A stretch of DNA of 64,000 bases from Pseudomonas vanderleydeniana (GTDB lineage Bacteria; Pseudomonadota; Gammaproteobacteria; Pseudomonadales; Pseudomonadaceae): positions 6,570,501 to 6,634,500 of the forward strand of contig NZ_CP077093.1 of NCBI RefSeq assembly GCF_014268755.2, written 5' to 3'. Positions 50,406 through 60,936 of this stretch are shown here, piece after piece. Below the pieces are notes generated by a model. It was not told the DNA's origin and made no database searches. It saw only the letters and a list, made by a program, of their open reading frames with translations. The position numbers and the translations under genes were made by a program. How positions within the stretch are numbered: the stretch's first letter is position 1; each line of letters opens with the position of its first letter.

Positions 50406-51543
50406 ATCCGGCCTGCCGGCCAAGCCGGAAGTCGGCCTGCCGCTGTGGCTGCTCGCCGAGCTGACCTACCGCTGCCCGCTGCAATGCCCGTACTGCTCGA
50501 ACCCGCTGGACTTCGCCGGGCAGGGCCAGGAGTTGAGTACCGCGCAGTGGTTCAAGGTACTGCGCGAGGCGCGGGAAATGGGCGCTGCCCAACTGGGTTT
50601 TTCCGGTGGCGAGCCTCTGGTGCGCCAGGACCTCGTCGAGCTGATCGCCGAGGCACGCCGGCTGGGCTTCTACACCAACCTGATCACCTCCGGCATCGGC
50701 CTGACCGAGCAGAAGATCAGCGACTTCAAGCAGGCTGGCCTGGATCATATCCAGATCAGCTTCCAGGCCAGCGACGAACAGGTGAACAACCTGCTGGCCG
50801 GCTCCAGGAAGGCTTTCGCGCAGAAGCTGGAAATGGCTCGGGCAGTGAAGGCCCACGGTTATCCGATGGTGCTGAACTTCGTCACCCACCGACACAACAT
50901 CGACCGGATCGACCGGATCATCGAGCTGTGCCTGGCCCTGGAGGCGGACTTCGTCGAACTCGCCACCTGCCAGTTCTACGGTTGGGCGCAACTCAATCGC
51001 CAGGGCCTGCTGCCGACCCGCGAACAGTTGCAACGTGCTGAACGCATCACCAACGAGTACCGCGCCCGACTGCAAGCCGAGGGCAACCCGTGCAAGCTGA
51101 TCTTCGTCACCCCGGACTACTACGAGGAGCGCCCGAAGGCCTGCATGAACGGCTGGGGCAGCGTGTTCCTCACGGTCACGCCGGACGGCACCGCTCTGCC
51201 TTGCCACGGCGCACGACAGCTACCGGTGCAGTTTCCCAATGTGCGCGACCACAGCCTGCAACACATCTGGTACGACTCGTTCGGCTTCAACCGCTTTCGC
51301 GGCTATGACTGGATGCCCGAACCGTGCCGCTCCTGTGACGAGAAGGAAAAGGACTTCGGCGGCTGCCGCTGCCAGGCCTTCATGCTCACCGGTGACGCCA
51401 GCAACGCCGACCCGGTCTGTGCCAAGTCGCACCACCACGACGTGATCCTGCGAGCCCGCGAGGAAGCCAGCCAGGACGGCCCTAACATCGAGCAGCTGGT
51501 ATTTCGCAACGAGCGCAACTCGCGCCTCATCGCCAAGGGCTGA
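50377..51543 (+). CDS. pqqE: PqqE, radical SAM peptide cyclase
   Basis: 388 residues. Radical SAM enzyme that forms the Glu-Tyr carbon-carbon bond in PqqA. The CxxxCxxC cluster motif is in [11 protein letters not shown] (near 33-40), with the SAM GGEPL. The C-terminal SPASM cysteines are in ACMNGW, ALPCHG, PCRSC and GGCRCQ, for auxiliary clusters. The start is a GTG at 50377 inside pqqD, giving coupling. Last gene of pqqABCDE here; pqqG or other accessory genes are absent downstream. Confidence 0.94.
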   Translation: MQSTGSNWPESGLPAKPEVGLPLWLLAELTYRCPLQCPYCSNPLDFAGQGQELSTAQWFKVLREAREMGAAQLGFSGGEPLVRQDLVELIAEARRLGFYTNLITSGIGLTEQKISDFKQAGLDHIQISFQASDEQVNNLLAGSRKAFAQKLEMARAVKAHGYPMVLNFVTHRHNIDRIDRIIELCLALEADFVELATCQFYGWAQLNRQGLLPTREQLQRAERITNEYRARLQAEGNPCKLIFVTPDYYEERPKACMNGWGSVFLTVTPDGTALPCHGARQLPVQFPNVRDHSLQHIWYDSFGFNRFRGYDWMPEPCRSCDEKEKDFGGCRCQAFMLTGDASNADPVCAKSHHHDVILRAREEASQDGPNIEQLVFRNERNSRLIAKG

Positions 51544-51573
51544 GCGACATGCCAGCCCCTCTGGCCCTGCGGG

Positions 51574-51894
51574 TCAGGCGAGTATCTGCAACCCGTGCTT
51601 CTGCACGATGCTCAACAGCTTGAGCGCCATGCCGCTGGGCTGTTTGTCGCCAGCTTCCCACTGCTTGACCGTCGACACGCTGGTGTTCAGGTAACGGGCG
51701 AACACCGGTTGGCTGACATGATTGCGCTCGCGCAACGACTTGATCTGCTCGGGGGCGATTTCGTCCGGCACCGGTGCAAGGCACGACTCGTCGAACTCGC
51801 GCATGGTCGCCTTGCTGATCGCTCCGATAGCGCGCAATGCGCTGGCCGATTCGTGAACCGACTGCAATGCCTCGGACTCATACCGCTTGTTCAT
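51574..51894 (-). CDS. XRE-family antitoxin (HigA/NadS-like)
   Basis: 106 residues. A C-terminal helix-turn-helix (IKSLRERNHVSQPVFARYLNTSVSTVKQWEAGDKQPSGMALKLL, about 50-92) of the HigA/NadS type. The gene overlaps the upstream toxin gene by 17 bases, so the order is toxin first, as in higBA-like modules. It should neutralise the toxin and bind the palindrome at 52264-52280. It is convergent with pqqE across 30 bases. Confidence 0.87.
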   Translation of the reverse strand: MNKRYESEALQSVHESASALRAIGAISKATMREFDESCLAPVPDEIAPEQIKSLRERNHVSQPVFARYLNTSVSTVKQWEAGDKQPSGMALKLLSIVQKHGLQILA

Positions 51895-52243
51895 AAGCTA
51901 TCTCCACAAACTTTTTCATTTCCAGCAGTTGCCGAATCTGCCGGCTGCTCAGGTTCTCATAGGCTTTGGCCAGCGCCTTGAAGGCACTGAGCTCCTGCTG
52001 GCTGATATTTCCTTGGTCACTCTTGGCGAACAGGAACTGGAAGACCCAGTAGCACCCGCCCCGGGCCAGCACGATGGAGCGGTGGCGATTTTCGTTCAGG
52101 CGTTTCTTCCACACCCCACCACCCAGATTGTCAGCCTGCCCCCTGATCACCGCTCCGATTGCCAGCACCAGTTCGGCGTCGTCGATCCGTGCCTTCCTGG
52201 CGCTGACGGCGAACCCCCTGGTCTTGAAAACCCTGTATCGCAT
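51878..52243 (-). CDS. RelE/HigB-type toxin
   Basis: 121 residues, family of type II RelE/YafO-like toxins (MRYRVFKTRGFAVSARKARIDDAEL ... GGGVWKKRLN ... VLARGGCYWVFQFLFAKSD). The basic Arg/Lys set is consistent with an mRNA interferase. I chose the ATG at 52243 with GGAGAAGG upstream; the longer frame to 52384 passes through the promoter and is rejected. Toxin-first order and shared promoter are standard. The module sits between two core loci, pqq and the aminotransferase, so it is probably horizontally acquired. Confidence 0.85.
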   Translation of the reverse strand: MRYRVFKTRGFAVSARKARIDDAELVLAIGAVIRGQADNLGGGVWKKRLNENRHRSIVLARGGCYWVFQFLFAKSDQGNISQQELSAFKALAKAYENLSSRQIRQLLEMKKFVEIAYEQAV

Positions 52244-52260
52244 GGAAATCCTTCTCCAAA

Positions 52261-52290
52261 AACATACCACCCGGTGGTATATAAATTCAA
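52261..52290 (-). promoter_or_regulatory. toxin-antitoxin promoter with palindromic operator
   Basis: On the minus strand TTGAAT (52290-52285) and TATGTT (52266-52261) are 18 bases apart, and a perfect 8-1-8 palindrome ATACCACC-C-GGTGGTAT (52264-52280) fills most of the spacer and touches the -10. A repressor bound here would block polymerase, the normal autoregulation of type II modules. The toxin ATG lies 18 bases downstream of the -10. Confidence 0.75.
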
Positions 52291-52364
52291 ATCCTCGAGC
52301 ACTTTTTCCGCCCAAAGGCAGCGTCGCGCCCCGCCCAGGAAGAGCGCACCGGGATACCGCCCAT

Positions 52365-52402
52365 AAAAAAACACCCCGTGCCAAAAGAGTCAGGCACAGG
52401 GC
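52365..52402 (-). terminator. terminator of the aminotransferase operon
   Basis: On the minus strand the stem CCCTGTGCC/GGCACGGGG (one mismatch, arms at 52401-52393 and 52382-52374) is followed by a run of T (the A-run at 52365-52371). It lies about 60 bases after the aminotransferase stop. Confidence 0.75.
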
Positions 52403-52460
52403 GACGCGTTATACCGCGAGACGGTTCGGAATAAGGCTCAGGAAAAGGCGACGAGTCGAG

Positions 52461-53744
52461 TCAGACGGCAATACCCTTGCGGCATTGCACCTGGGCGGTA
52501 CGTACGCGGGAGAAAGCTCGGCCCAGGCGCAGGAGCATCTCGTCGATGGTGCCCTGGCTGACCGTCAGGGCCGGAGAAAAGCGCAGGCTGTCGGCAGTCG
52601 GGGCATCGAGCAGCAGGCCTTCCTGCAATGCGGCCTTGACCACCGCATCCGCCGAGGCGTCGCTCAAGGTCAGGCCCCAGAGCAGTCCGGCCCCCCGCAG
52701 TTCGCCATGTTCATAACGTCGCGCCAGCCGGTCGAGGCCCTGTTGCAGATGCAGCCCGCGCTCGGCCACTTCGTCGAGGAAATCGTGCTTGAGCACGGTA
52801 TCGAGCACCGCCAGGCCGGCAGCACTCATCAACGCATTGCCATGATGGCTGCCACCGATCTCACCGTGTTCGAAACAACAGGCCGTGCCCCGGGCCAGCA
52901 GCGCCGACAGCGGCGCGCCACCGCCCAGGCCCTTGCCGAGGACGATGATATCGGCGCGTACGCCATACAGTTGCTCGGCCAGCAGGCTGCCACAGCGCCC
53001 GATGCCGGTCTGCACCTCATCGAAGATCAGCAGGATGCCCAGTTCCCGGCACAACCGCTCGACGCCCTGGAGGTAGTCGCGGGTCGCCGGGGTCACGCCC
53101 GCTGCCCGTTGGATCGGTTCGAGCATGATCGCCACGGTCTTGGCGTCCACTGCGGCGTACAGGGCTTCCAGGTCGTTGAACGGGACCTGGCTGAAGCCGG
53201 GCAGTTGCGGCTCGAAACGATTGCCGAAGCAGTCCTGGCCAGATGCCGACATCGCCCCGAAGCTGCGACCATGGCAGGCATTGTTCGCGCTGATGATCCG
53301 GTAGGCACCGCCACGATGCAGCTGGCCCCACTTGCGCGCCAGCTTGATCGCCGCCTCGCAGGCTTCCGAACCACTGTTGAGAAAATGCACCTGGTCGCTG
53401 TCAGTGGCACGACACAGACGGTCGGCCAGTTTCGATTGCGCCGGGTTATGAAAACCCGCGCCGACATTGATCAGACCGTGGGCCTGGTCCGCCAGGGCAT
53501 GGGCCAGCACGCCCGGGCTATGACCGAGGCTGTTGCTGCCGCCACCCTGGCTGAAATCCAGGTAAGCGCGCTCCTCGCTGTCCCACAGCCAGGAACCCTG
53601 GCCGCGGACGAACACCGGGCTGGGGCGCTCGGCGGCGGGCATCAGGTACTCGCTGGGTGCATGCTCATGCCGTGAACGCGGCTGGAAATCGGCGGTGAGG
53701 TCATCGAGGCTCGGCTGTGGCCGGCGCAGCTTGAACAGATTCAT
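52461..53744 (-). CDS. class III PLP-dependent aminotransferase (acetylornithine aminotransferase-like)
   Basis: 427 residues. Fold-type I class III layout: the PLP-phosphate loop GSEACEAAIKLARKW, NACHGRSFGAMSASG, IFDEVQTGIGR with the ring-binding Asp, and the Schiff-base Lys in IIVLGKGLGGGAPLSALL. The substrate is not certain: acetylornithine, GABA, 5-aminovalerate or a diamine are all possible for this class, and the annotation in related genomes is usually acetylornithine/acetyl-diamine type. It starts at ATG 53744 overlapping the MOSC stop (ATGA); the open frame further upstream is the MOSC gene read in another frame. Confidence 0.85.
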   Translation of the reverse strand: MNLFKLRRPQPSLDDLTADFQPRSRHEHAPSEYLMPAAERPSPVFVRGQGSWLWDSEERAYLDFSQGGGSNSLGHSPGVLAHALADQAHGLINVGAGFHNPAQSKLADRLCRATDSDQVHFLNSGSEACEAAIKLARKWGQLHRGGAYRIISANNACHGRSFGAMSASGQDCFGNRFEPQLPGFSQVPFNDLEALYAAVDAKTVAIMLEPIQRAAGVTPATRDYLQGVERLCRELGILLIFDEVQTGIGRCGSLLAEQLYGVRADIIVLGKGLGGGAPLSALLARGTACCFEHGEIGGSHHGNALMSAAGLAVLDTVLKHDFLDEVAERGLHLQQGLDRLARRYEHGELRGAGLLWGLTLSDASADAVVKAALQEGLLLDAPTADSLRFSPALTVSQGTIDEMLLRLGRAFSRVRTAQVQCRKGIAV

Positions 53745-54439
53745 GCGCGCAGACCTTCCAATGGCAGCCCGAGCAACCTGGCCGACCAGTCCTCGACCTT
53801 GCCGGTGCGCAGGCGGCGGATGGCGATGTCGCGCCAGCGCGAGGACAGCGCCGGGCAATCCACCAGTTTCTTCAGCCCGGCATGCTCCAGCGGTTCGGTG
53901 TAGAACGCGTGCAGGGCCCAGGCCACGCTGAGCCCGGGATAACTGCGCTGCAGCAGCTCGAAAGGTTGGTCGTCGCTGACGAAACCGGGCTTGAGTACCC
54001 GATAGAACCAGCCGCAGCGTCCCGTGTCCTGGGCCTGCCGTGGCAGTTCGGCCAGGCCCCAGCGGTGGCTGAGGCGGTAGCAGGGCGAACGGGGCTGGCT
54101 GACCTGCAGCAACGCACCGCCCCAGCGGAACAGGTCGCCCAGGCAGACATGTTCCTCGGTCAGCCCACGGGTCGACAGATTCTCGCCAAAGGCCGGCGCG
54201 GCCCAGTCGAGCTGTGGATGCCGTTTGCGCCAGTAGTCGTAATGCTCGGCCGGGTAGTGATGCAATGCCCGCTCCGGTCCGCTGTGGAAACGCGGATCGC
54301 CCTGCTCGTCGCTGCCCAGCCCCTGTGGCCATAACCAGAGCCGGCTGGCAACCCGGTGTTTATCCGTATCGCTGATCAGACCCTGTCCGAGATTTTTTGC
54401 CTTGCCTATGTAAACACCATCCACGCAAACGGTATTCAT
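53741..54439 (-). CDS. MOSC domain protein (YiiM-like)
   Basis: 232 residues. The MOSC core has the conserved Cys in QVSQPRSPCYRLSHRWG, FGENLSTRGL and the C-terminal 3-alpha domain (about 170-220), as in YiiM. MOSC proteins handle molybdenum cofactor-bound sulfur or reduce N-hydroxylated substrates. It is coupled to the aminotransferase and divergent from the LysR gene, which may regulate the pair. No ferredoxin domain is attached. Confidence 0.85.
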   Translation of the reverse strand: MNTVCVDGVYIGKAKNLGQGLISDTDKHRVASRLWLWPQGLGSDEQGDPRFHSGPERALHHYPAEHYDYWRKRHPQLDWAAPAFGENLSTRGLTEEHVCLGDLFRWGGALLQVSQPRSPCYRLSHRWGLAELPRQAQDTGRCGWFYRVLKPGFVSDDQPFELLQRSYPGLSVAWALHAFYTEPLEHAGLKKLVDCPALSSRWRDIAIRRLRTGKVEDWSARLLGLPLEGLRA

Positions 54440-54528
54440 CGCACGCTCTGGCCCTGTAAGCCCTTTGATTTGGGGTTAGACTAGGCCTCCCGGGCGTTCA
54501 CGGCCATTTCGTTTTTCGAGCATTTTCG

Positions 54529-54543
54529 ATAAGTACTGCTTAT
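54529..54543. promoter_or_regulatory. ATAAG-N5-CTTAT palindrome at the LysR start
   Basis: ATAAGTACTGCTTAT is a perfect 5-5-5 dyad that overlaps the ATG of the LysR gene by two bases, within the 102-base divergent region to the MOSC gene. LysR-type regulators bind such interrupted dyads and often repress their own gene. Confidence 0.45.
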
Positions 54544-55471
54544 GGATTTCAAGCAACTGCGTTATTTCGTCGCGGTGTATGAAGAAGGGCATGTCGGCCG
54601 CGCCGCCGAACGGCTGTCGATCTCCCAGCCGGCCCTGTCGCAACAGATACGCCACCTGGAACACAACCTCGATGTCAGCCTGTTCGAACGCAGCAGCAAG
54701 CGCCTGTTGCCGACCCTGGCCGCCCATACACTGTACAACCATGCCCTGCCGCTGCTCGACGGCATGCAACGGGCCCGCGAAGCGTTGCGCAACTTCCAGG
54801 GCCAGGCGCTGCGGACCCTCGCCATCGGCGTGCTGCAGACGGTGCACACCAGCCTGGTGCCACAGATGCTCGAACGGGTACGCAAGGCCCATCCCCACCT
54901 GGTGGTGCAGATCTACGAATTGACGGGTCTGGAGATCGAGCGGCGCCTGCTCAATGGCTCGCTGGATATCGGCATCAGTTATCTGCCGCCACGCCAGCCA
55001 GGGCTGCACGGCCTGCCGCTGTACGAAGACGAACTGCAACTGGTGATCCCCGCCGAACATCCGCTGCGCGAATTCAAGAAAGTCTCGGTCGGCCAAGCGG
55101 CGGAGCTGCCGATGCTACTGCTCGGCGAAGAGTTCCAGATCCGCCAGATCTGGCAGGCGCAACTGGCCAACCTGGGGCGGCGCCCACAGGTCCAGGCCGA
55201 GCTGAACAACATGGCGGGAATTCTCGACAGTCTGCCTCACACCCGCCTGGCCACCGTGCTGCCGGGTCGCTCACGGGATGAGCATGACGATCATGACCTG
55301 CTGTGGAAGCCGTTGACCGAACCTCGGGTGTCGCTGCGGGTCGGCCTGGTGTGTCGCGATGTGCAGCGCCAGCAGGCTTCGCTGGAACTGCTGCGGGTGC
55401 TGCTGGACGACGTGATGAACAGCCAGGTGACGCACCTGCCGGGGACGGCCGGGCTCGACGGCCTGGGCTGA
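54542..55471 (+). CDS. LysR family transcriptional regulator
   Basis: 309 residues. The N-terminal winged helix (MDFKQLRYFVAVYEEGHVGRAAERLSISQPALSQQIRHLE) and a C-terminal LysR substrate-binding domain (about 90-295) are typical; it reads closest to the CynR/CatM group. It is transcribed away from the MOSC-aminotransferase operon, the usual place for its activator. The inducer is not known. Confidence 0.88.
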   Translation: MDFKQLRYFVAVYEEGHVGRAAERLSISQPALSQQIRHLEHNLDVSLFERSSKRLLPTLAAHTLYNHALPLLDGMQRAREALRNFQGQALRTLAIGVLQTVHTSLVPQMLERVRKAHPHLVVQIYELTGLEIERRLLNGSLDIGISYLPPRQPGLHGLPLYEDELQLVIPAEHPLREFKKVSVGQAAELPMLLLGEEFQIRQIWQAQLANLGRRPQVQAELNNMAGILDSLPHTRLATVLPGRSRDEHDDHDLLWKPLTEPRVSLRVGLVCRDVQRQQASLELLRVLLDDVMNSQVTHLPGTAGLDGLG

Positions 55472-55494
55472 GAAAACTTTTTCGCGGACAAAAG

Positions 55495-55518
55495 AAAACC
55501 CCGCCGAAGCGGGGCTTT
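55495..55518 (+). terminator. terminator after the LysR gene
   Basis: AAAACCCCGC-CGAA-GCGGGGCTTT, 24 bases after the LysR stop codon. The A/T flanks make it useful on both strands. Confidence 0.85.
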
Positions 55519-55667
55519 GCAGACTGTTTCCCTGACATCCATTTCGCTCCACCATCCTGGCGGAATCCTACGTGTCCGTGTTTTGCTTTGAGCTTCCTGC
55601 TCGACGTCCTTCATGTGTAGATTACTGCTGGATCCAATAGGGCGATATGGGCAAACAGCAGCGCGTT

Positions 55668-55687
55668 ATGTAAGCAAATGCTTACAT
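55668..55687. other. AT-rich palindrome downstream of the first acyl-CoA dehydrogenase gene
   Basis: ATGTAAG-CAAATG-CTTACAT is a perfect 7-6-7 dyad 13 bases beyond the stop of the minus-strand dehydrogenase gene. It may be a weak hairpin terminator or an unrelated protein-binding site; no T-run follows on the minus strand. Confidence 0.3.
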
Positions 55688-55699
55688 GCCAATTCCGCC

Positions 55700-57478
55700 T
55701 CAGAACTGCTCGGCATCGAGCAGGAACAACGATTCGCTGCCAGCCCTCACCGATGCCGTCAACGAGTGGATCCGTGGCAGCAGGCGGGCGAAATAGAAGC
55801 GCGCCGTGCCCAGCTTGCTGGCGTAGAACGCGTCTTCCTTCTCCTTGCCCAGCGCAGCCCTGGCCATCAGCGCCCACATGTAGGCATAGGCGGTGTAACC
55901 GAAGGTGTGCAGGTATTCGACCGATGCCGCGCCGATCTCGTCCGGGTTGGTCCGGGAGCGGTCCAGCACCCAGTCGGTCAGGTCGTCGAGGTTGTCCAGG
56001 GCTGCCGCCAGCGGTTTGGTGAACTCGCTCAGGTCGGCACTCGCGGTATCGATGAAGTGACGCACTTCCTCGGCGAACAGGCGGTAGTAGGCACCGCCGC
56101 TGCCGACGATCTTGCGGCCCACCAGGTCCAGCGCCTGGATGCCGTTGGTGCCTTCGTAGATCTGGGTGATACGCACGTCGCGCACCAGTTGCTCCTGGCC
56201 CCACTCACGCACGTAGCCATGCCCGCCGAAAACCTGCTGGCCATGCACCGTGGCTTCCAGGCCCAGGTCGCTCAGGAACGCCTTGGCCACCGGCGTCAAC
56301 AGTGCGACCAGCTCGTCGGCACGCTTGCGGGTCGCCGCGTCCTCGCTGAACTTGGCGGTGTCCAGCTGCATCGCCACATAGGTGGAGAACGCACGGCCAC
56401 CTTCGTTCGCCGCCTTCATGGTCAGCAGCATGCGACGCACATCCGGGTGGACGATGATCGGGTCGGCCGCCTTGTCCTTGGCCTTCGGCCCGGTTGGCGA
56501 ACGGCTCTGCAGGCGGTCACGGGCGTACTCGATGGCGTTCTGGTAGGAGCGCTCGCCGGAAGCCAGGCCCTGGATACCGACGCCCAGGCGTTCGTAGTTC
56601 ATCATGGTGAACATCGCCGCCAGGCCCTTGTTCGGCTCACCGACCAGGTAACCGATGGCCTCGTCGAAGTTCATCACGCAGGTCGCCGAGGCCTGGATCC
56701 CCATCTTGTGCTCGATCGAGCCGCAGGTCGCCGGGTTGCGCGCGCCCAGGCTGCCATCGGCATTGACGAGGAACTTGGGCACCAGAAACAGCGAGATGCC
56801 TTTCGGGCCGGCCGGCGCATCAGGCAGCTTCGCCAGTACCAGGTGAATGATGTTCTCGGTCAGGTCGTGCTCGCCACCGGTGATGAAGATCTTGGTACCG
56901 CTGATCTTGTAGGAGCCGTCCGCCTGGGGCTCGGCCTTGGTGCGGATGATCCCCAGGTCGGTACCGGCATGGGGTTCGGTCAGGCACATGGAGCCGGCCC
57001 AGGTACCGGCATACATGTTCGGCAGGTAGGTGGCCTTGAGTTCTTCGCTGGCGTGGGTGTTGATCGAAACGCAGGCACCGGAGGTCAGCATCGGGTACAG
57101 GCCGAAGGCGAGGCTGGAGGAGTTGATCATCTCCTCGACCTGGGCCGACACGGCCTTGGGCATGCCCATGCCACCAAAGGCCGGGTCACCGCCGACGCCA
57201 ACCCAGCCGCCTTCGGCATAGGTCTGGTAGGCCTGCGGGAAGCCCGTCGGCGTGTAGACCGCGCCGTTGTCCCAGCGGCAGCCTTCCTCGTCGCCAGCGC
57301 GGCTCAGGGGAGCGATGCTCTTGGCGGTGACCTTGCCGGCTTCCTCGAGGATCGCCTCGACGGTTTCCGCATCCACGGTCTCGGCCAGGGCAGGCAGTTG
57401 CGCCCAGAGATTGGCGACCTCGAAGACTTCATTGAGGACGAAGCGCATATCGCGCAGGGGCGCTTTGTAGTCAGCCAT
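55700..57478 (-). CDS. acyl-CoA dehydrogenase (FadE2/PA0508-like)
   Basis: 592 residues. First oxidation of acyl-CoA in beta-oxidation, FAD-dependent, passing electrons to ETF. A N-terminal extension ([18 protein letters not shown]) is shared with the two paralogues in this cluster. The FAD/substrate motif is MCLTEPHAGTDLGIIRTKA, followed by FITGGEHDL and a C-terminal helical domain with the catalytic-Glu region YEGTNGIQALDLVGRK. I chose the ATG at 57478 behind GAGG. In P. aeruginosa a similarly placed enzyme (PA0508) is reported to act on medium-chain acyl-CoA; chain length is not readable here. Confidence 0.88.
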   Translation of the reverse strand: MADYKAPLRDMRFVLNEVFEVANLWAQLPALAETVDAETVEAILEEAGKVTAKSIAPLSRAGDEEGCRWDNGAVYTPTGFPQAYQTYAEGGWVGVGGDPAFGGMGMPKAVSAQVEEMINSSSLAFGLYPMLTSGACVSINTHASEELKATYLPNMYAGTWAGSMCLTEPHAGTDLGIIRTKAEPQADGSYKISGTKIFITGGEHDLTENIIHLVLAKLPDAPAGPKGISLFLVPKFLVNADGSLGARNPATCGSIEHKMGIQASATCVMNFDEAIGYLVGEPNKGLAAMFTMMNYERLGVGIQGLASGERSYQNAIEYARDRLQSRSPTGPKAKDKAADPIIVHPDVRRMLLTMKAANEGGRAFSTYVAMQLDTAKFSEDAATRKRADELVALLTPVAKAFLSDLGLEATVHGQQVFGGHGYVREWGQEQLVRDVRITQIYEGTNGIQALDLVGRKIVGSGGAYYRLFAEEVRHFIDTASADLSEFTKPLAAALDNLDDLTDWVLDRSRTNPDEIGAASVEYLHTFGYTAYAYMWALMARAALGKEKEDAFYASKLGTARFYFARLLPRIHSLTASVRAGSESLFLLDAEQF

Positions 57479-57636
57479 GGCAAACCTCGCAAGATCTAGA
57501 ACGATAGGGCCCGCGCTGGGCCGATTTCCGAAGGCCTGAGTGTACAACAACAACTTTTCAGACACATAGGGTCATCACGTGACGTTTTTGTTATTTTTAG
57601 TCACATACCTGCAGGGATTGTTGCGGAGAATGTGCC

Positions 57637-57664
57637 GGCCTCTTCGCGGGCAAGCGAAGAGGCC
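57637..57664. terminator. strong hairpin between two acyl-CoA dehydrogenase genes
   Basis: GGCCTCTTCGC-gggcaa-GCGAAGAGGCC is a perfect 11-bp stem 18 bases after the stop of the 57683-59479 gene. It is either an intrinsic stop without T-run or a single REP unit of the same GAAGAGG family as 42874-42968. Confidence 0.65.
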
Positions 57665-57682
57665 CCAAAGCCCCCTCATAGC

Positions 57683-59479
57683 CTAAAGGGCAAACACCTC
57701 GGCCGGCAGACGCATCAGACTCTCGCTCCCCGCCTCCACCGCCGCCCGATGAGCGGTCGTACGCGGCAGCAAACGCTTGAAGTAGAACTCGCACGTCGCC
57801 AGCTTGCCGCGGCAATAATCCGCGTCGCCGCGGCCATCGTCCAGCTGTGCCTGCGCCACCAGTGCCATGCGCAGCCACAGATAGGCCAGGACGATATAGC
57901 CGCTGTACATCAGGTAATCGACCGCCGCCGCCCCGACTTCATCCGGGTTCTGCATGGCCGCCTTGCCGACCAGCAGCGTCAGGTCGCCCCACTCCCGGTT
58001 CAACTGATCGAGTCGTGTCACCTGGGCCGCCAGTTGCGGATGCCCGGCGTTGGCTTCGCAGAACTTGTGCACGATCCGCGTGAAGCCGCGCAGCAGCTTG
58101 CCCTGGCTGCCGAGCACCTTGCGCCCCAGCAGATCCAGTGCCTGGATGCCATTGGTGCCCTCGTAGATCGGTGCGATGCGGCAATCACGTACCAGTTGCT
58201 CCATACCCCACTCGCGGATGAAACCGTGGCCGCCAAACACCTGCATGCCGTGGTTGGTGACCTCAAGACCGGTCTCGGTCATGAAGGCCTTGCAGATCGG
58301 CGTCAGGAACGCCAGCAGGTCCTCGGCCTCCTGGCGCTGCTCGGGCTGGGCGGCGCGATGGGCAATGTCGAGCCACTGCGCGGTGAAGTAGGTCAGGGCC
58401 CGGTTGCCCTCGTTGAACGCCTTCATGGTCAGCAGCATGCGGCGTACGTCCGGGTGCACGATGATCGGGTCGGCAGCCTTGTCCGGTGCCTTGGGCCCGG
58501 TCAGGGAACGCATCTGCAGACGTTCGCTGGCGTAGCGGACCGCCCCCTGGAAGCTGGTTTCGCCCAGGCACAGGCCCTGCATCCCGGTACCCAGGCGGGC
58601 ATGGTTCATCATGGTGAACATGCAGTTCAGGCCCTTGTTCGCCTCGCCGATCAGGAAGCCTGTGGCGCCATCGAAGTTCAGCACGCAGGTGGCCGAGGCC
58701 TTGATACCCATCTTGTGCTCGATGGCACCACAGTTCACGCCGTTGCGCTCTCCCGCTTCGCCGGCCGCATCGGGCAGGAACTTGGGCACGATGAAGAGCG
58801 AAATGCCCTTGGTGCCCGCCGGTGCATCCGGCAGCTTGGCCAGCACCAGGTGGATGATGTTGCGGCTCATGTCGTGTTCACCGGCAGAGATGAAAATCTT
58901 GCTGCCGGTCAGCGCATGGCTGCCATCGGCCTGGGGCACGGCACGGGTCTTGATCAGCCCCAGGTCGGTACCGCAGTGGGCTTCGGTCAGGCACATGGTG
59001 CCCGTCCACTCACCTGCGGTCAGCTTGCTCAGGTAGGTCTGTTTCTGTTGCTCGGTACCGTGGGCGTGGATCGCCGACATGGCGCCATGGGTCAGGCCGG
59101 GGTACATGCCCCAGGAGGTGTTGCTCGAGCCGATCATTTCGCTGATCACCAGCCCCAGCGATTGCGGCAGGCCCTGCCCGCCATACTCTGGATCGGCCGC
59201 CAGCCCATGCCAGCCGGCCTCGACATACTGGGCAAAGGCCTGCTTGAAGCCCTTGGGGGTGGTCACCACGCCCTTGTCGAAATGGCAGCCTTCCTCATCG
59301 CCGGAGCGGTTCAGCGGGGCCAGCACCTGTTCACAGAACTTCGCGCCTTCCTCCAGGATCGCCGCGACCATGTCCGGGCTGGCATCGCTGGCCCCCAGGT
59401 GCTGGTAATGGGTGTGGAAATCGAAAACATGGTCGAGCAGAAAGCGCATGTCGCGTAGCGGGGCTTTGTAGTCAGGCAT
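57683..59479 (-). CDS. acyl-CoA dehydrogenase (PA0507-like)
   Basis: 598 residues, same layout as its two neighbours: [18 protein letters not shown] start, MCLTEAHCGTDLGLIKTRA FAD-binding segment, FISAGEHDM, and [16 protein letters not shown] near the catalytic Glu. The ATG at 59479 has GGAG 8 bases upstream. It follows the diguanylate cyclase gene by about 90 bases on the same strand. Substrate chain length is unknown. Confidence 0.88.
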   Translation of the reverse strand: MPDYKAPLRDMRFLLDHVFDFHTHYQHLGASDASPDMVAAILEEGAKFCEQVLAPLNRSGDEEGCHFDKGVVTTPKGFKQAFAQYVEAGWHGLAADPEYGGQGLPQSLGLVISEMIGSSNTSWGMYPGLTHGAMSAIHAHGTEQQKQTYLSKLTAGEWTGTMCLTEAHCGTDLGLIKTRAVPQADGSHALTGSKIFISAGEHDMSRNIIHLVLAKLPDAPAGTKGISLFIVPKFLPDAAGEAGERNGVNCGAIEHKMGIKASATCVLNFDGATGFLIGEANKGLNCMFTMMNHARLGTGMQGLCLGETSFQGAVRYASERLQMRSLTGPKAPDKAADPIIVHPDVRRMLLTMKAFNEGNRALTYFTAQWLDIAHRAAQPEQRQEAEDLLAFLTPICKAFMTETGLEVTNHGMQVFGGHGFIREWGMEQLVRDCRIAPIYEGTNGIQALDLLGRKVLGSQGKLLRGFTRIVHKFCEANAGHPQLAAQVTRLDQLNREWGDLTLLVGKAAMQNPDEVGAAAVDYLMYSGYIVLAYLWLRMALVAQAQLDDGRGDADYCRGKLATCEFYFKRLLPRTTAHRAAVEAGSESLMRLPAEVFAL

Positions 59480-59569
59480 GGTCGTTTCTCCGGCAGCAGA
59501 TGACTCAACCTACTGTCGGCGCCCGCCACCGGGCAATCACAGTCCAGCCGCTGAATGCTCCACCATCAC

Positions 59570-60865
<1,296 letters not shown>

Positions 60866-60936
60866 GGGTAAAGCTCCGACCGGCAGATTCAATAGATGGC
60901 ATTGTGCCTTTATTTGCGCGAGTAAAGCACAAAGAA

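Noticed and set aside
52244..52384. N-terminal extension of the toxin (47 codons)
   Set aside because: It would run through the promoter and its palindrome; the ATG at 52243 has a good ribosome-binding site.
53745..54332. N-terminal extension joining the aminotransferase frame to a further 196 codons
   Set aside because: This stretch is the MOSC gene read in another frame; a proper ATG at 53744 overlaps the MOSC stop codon.
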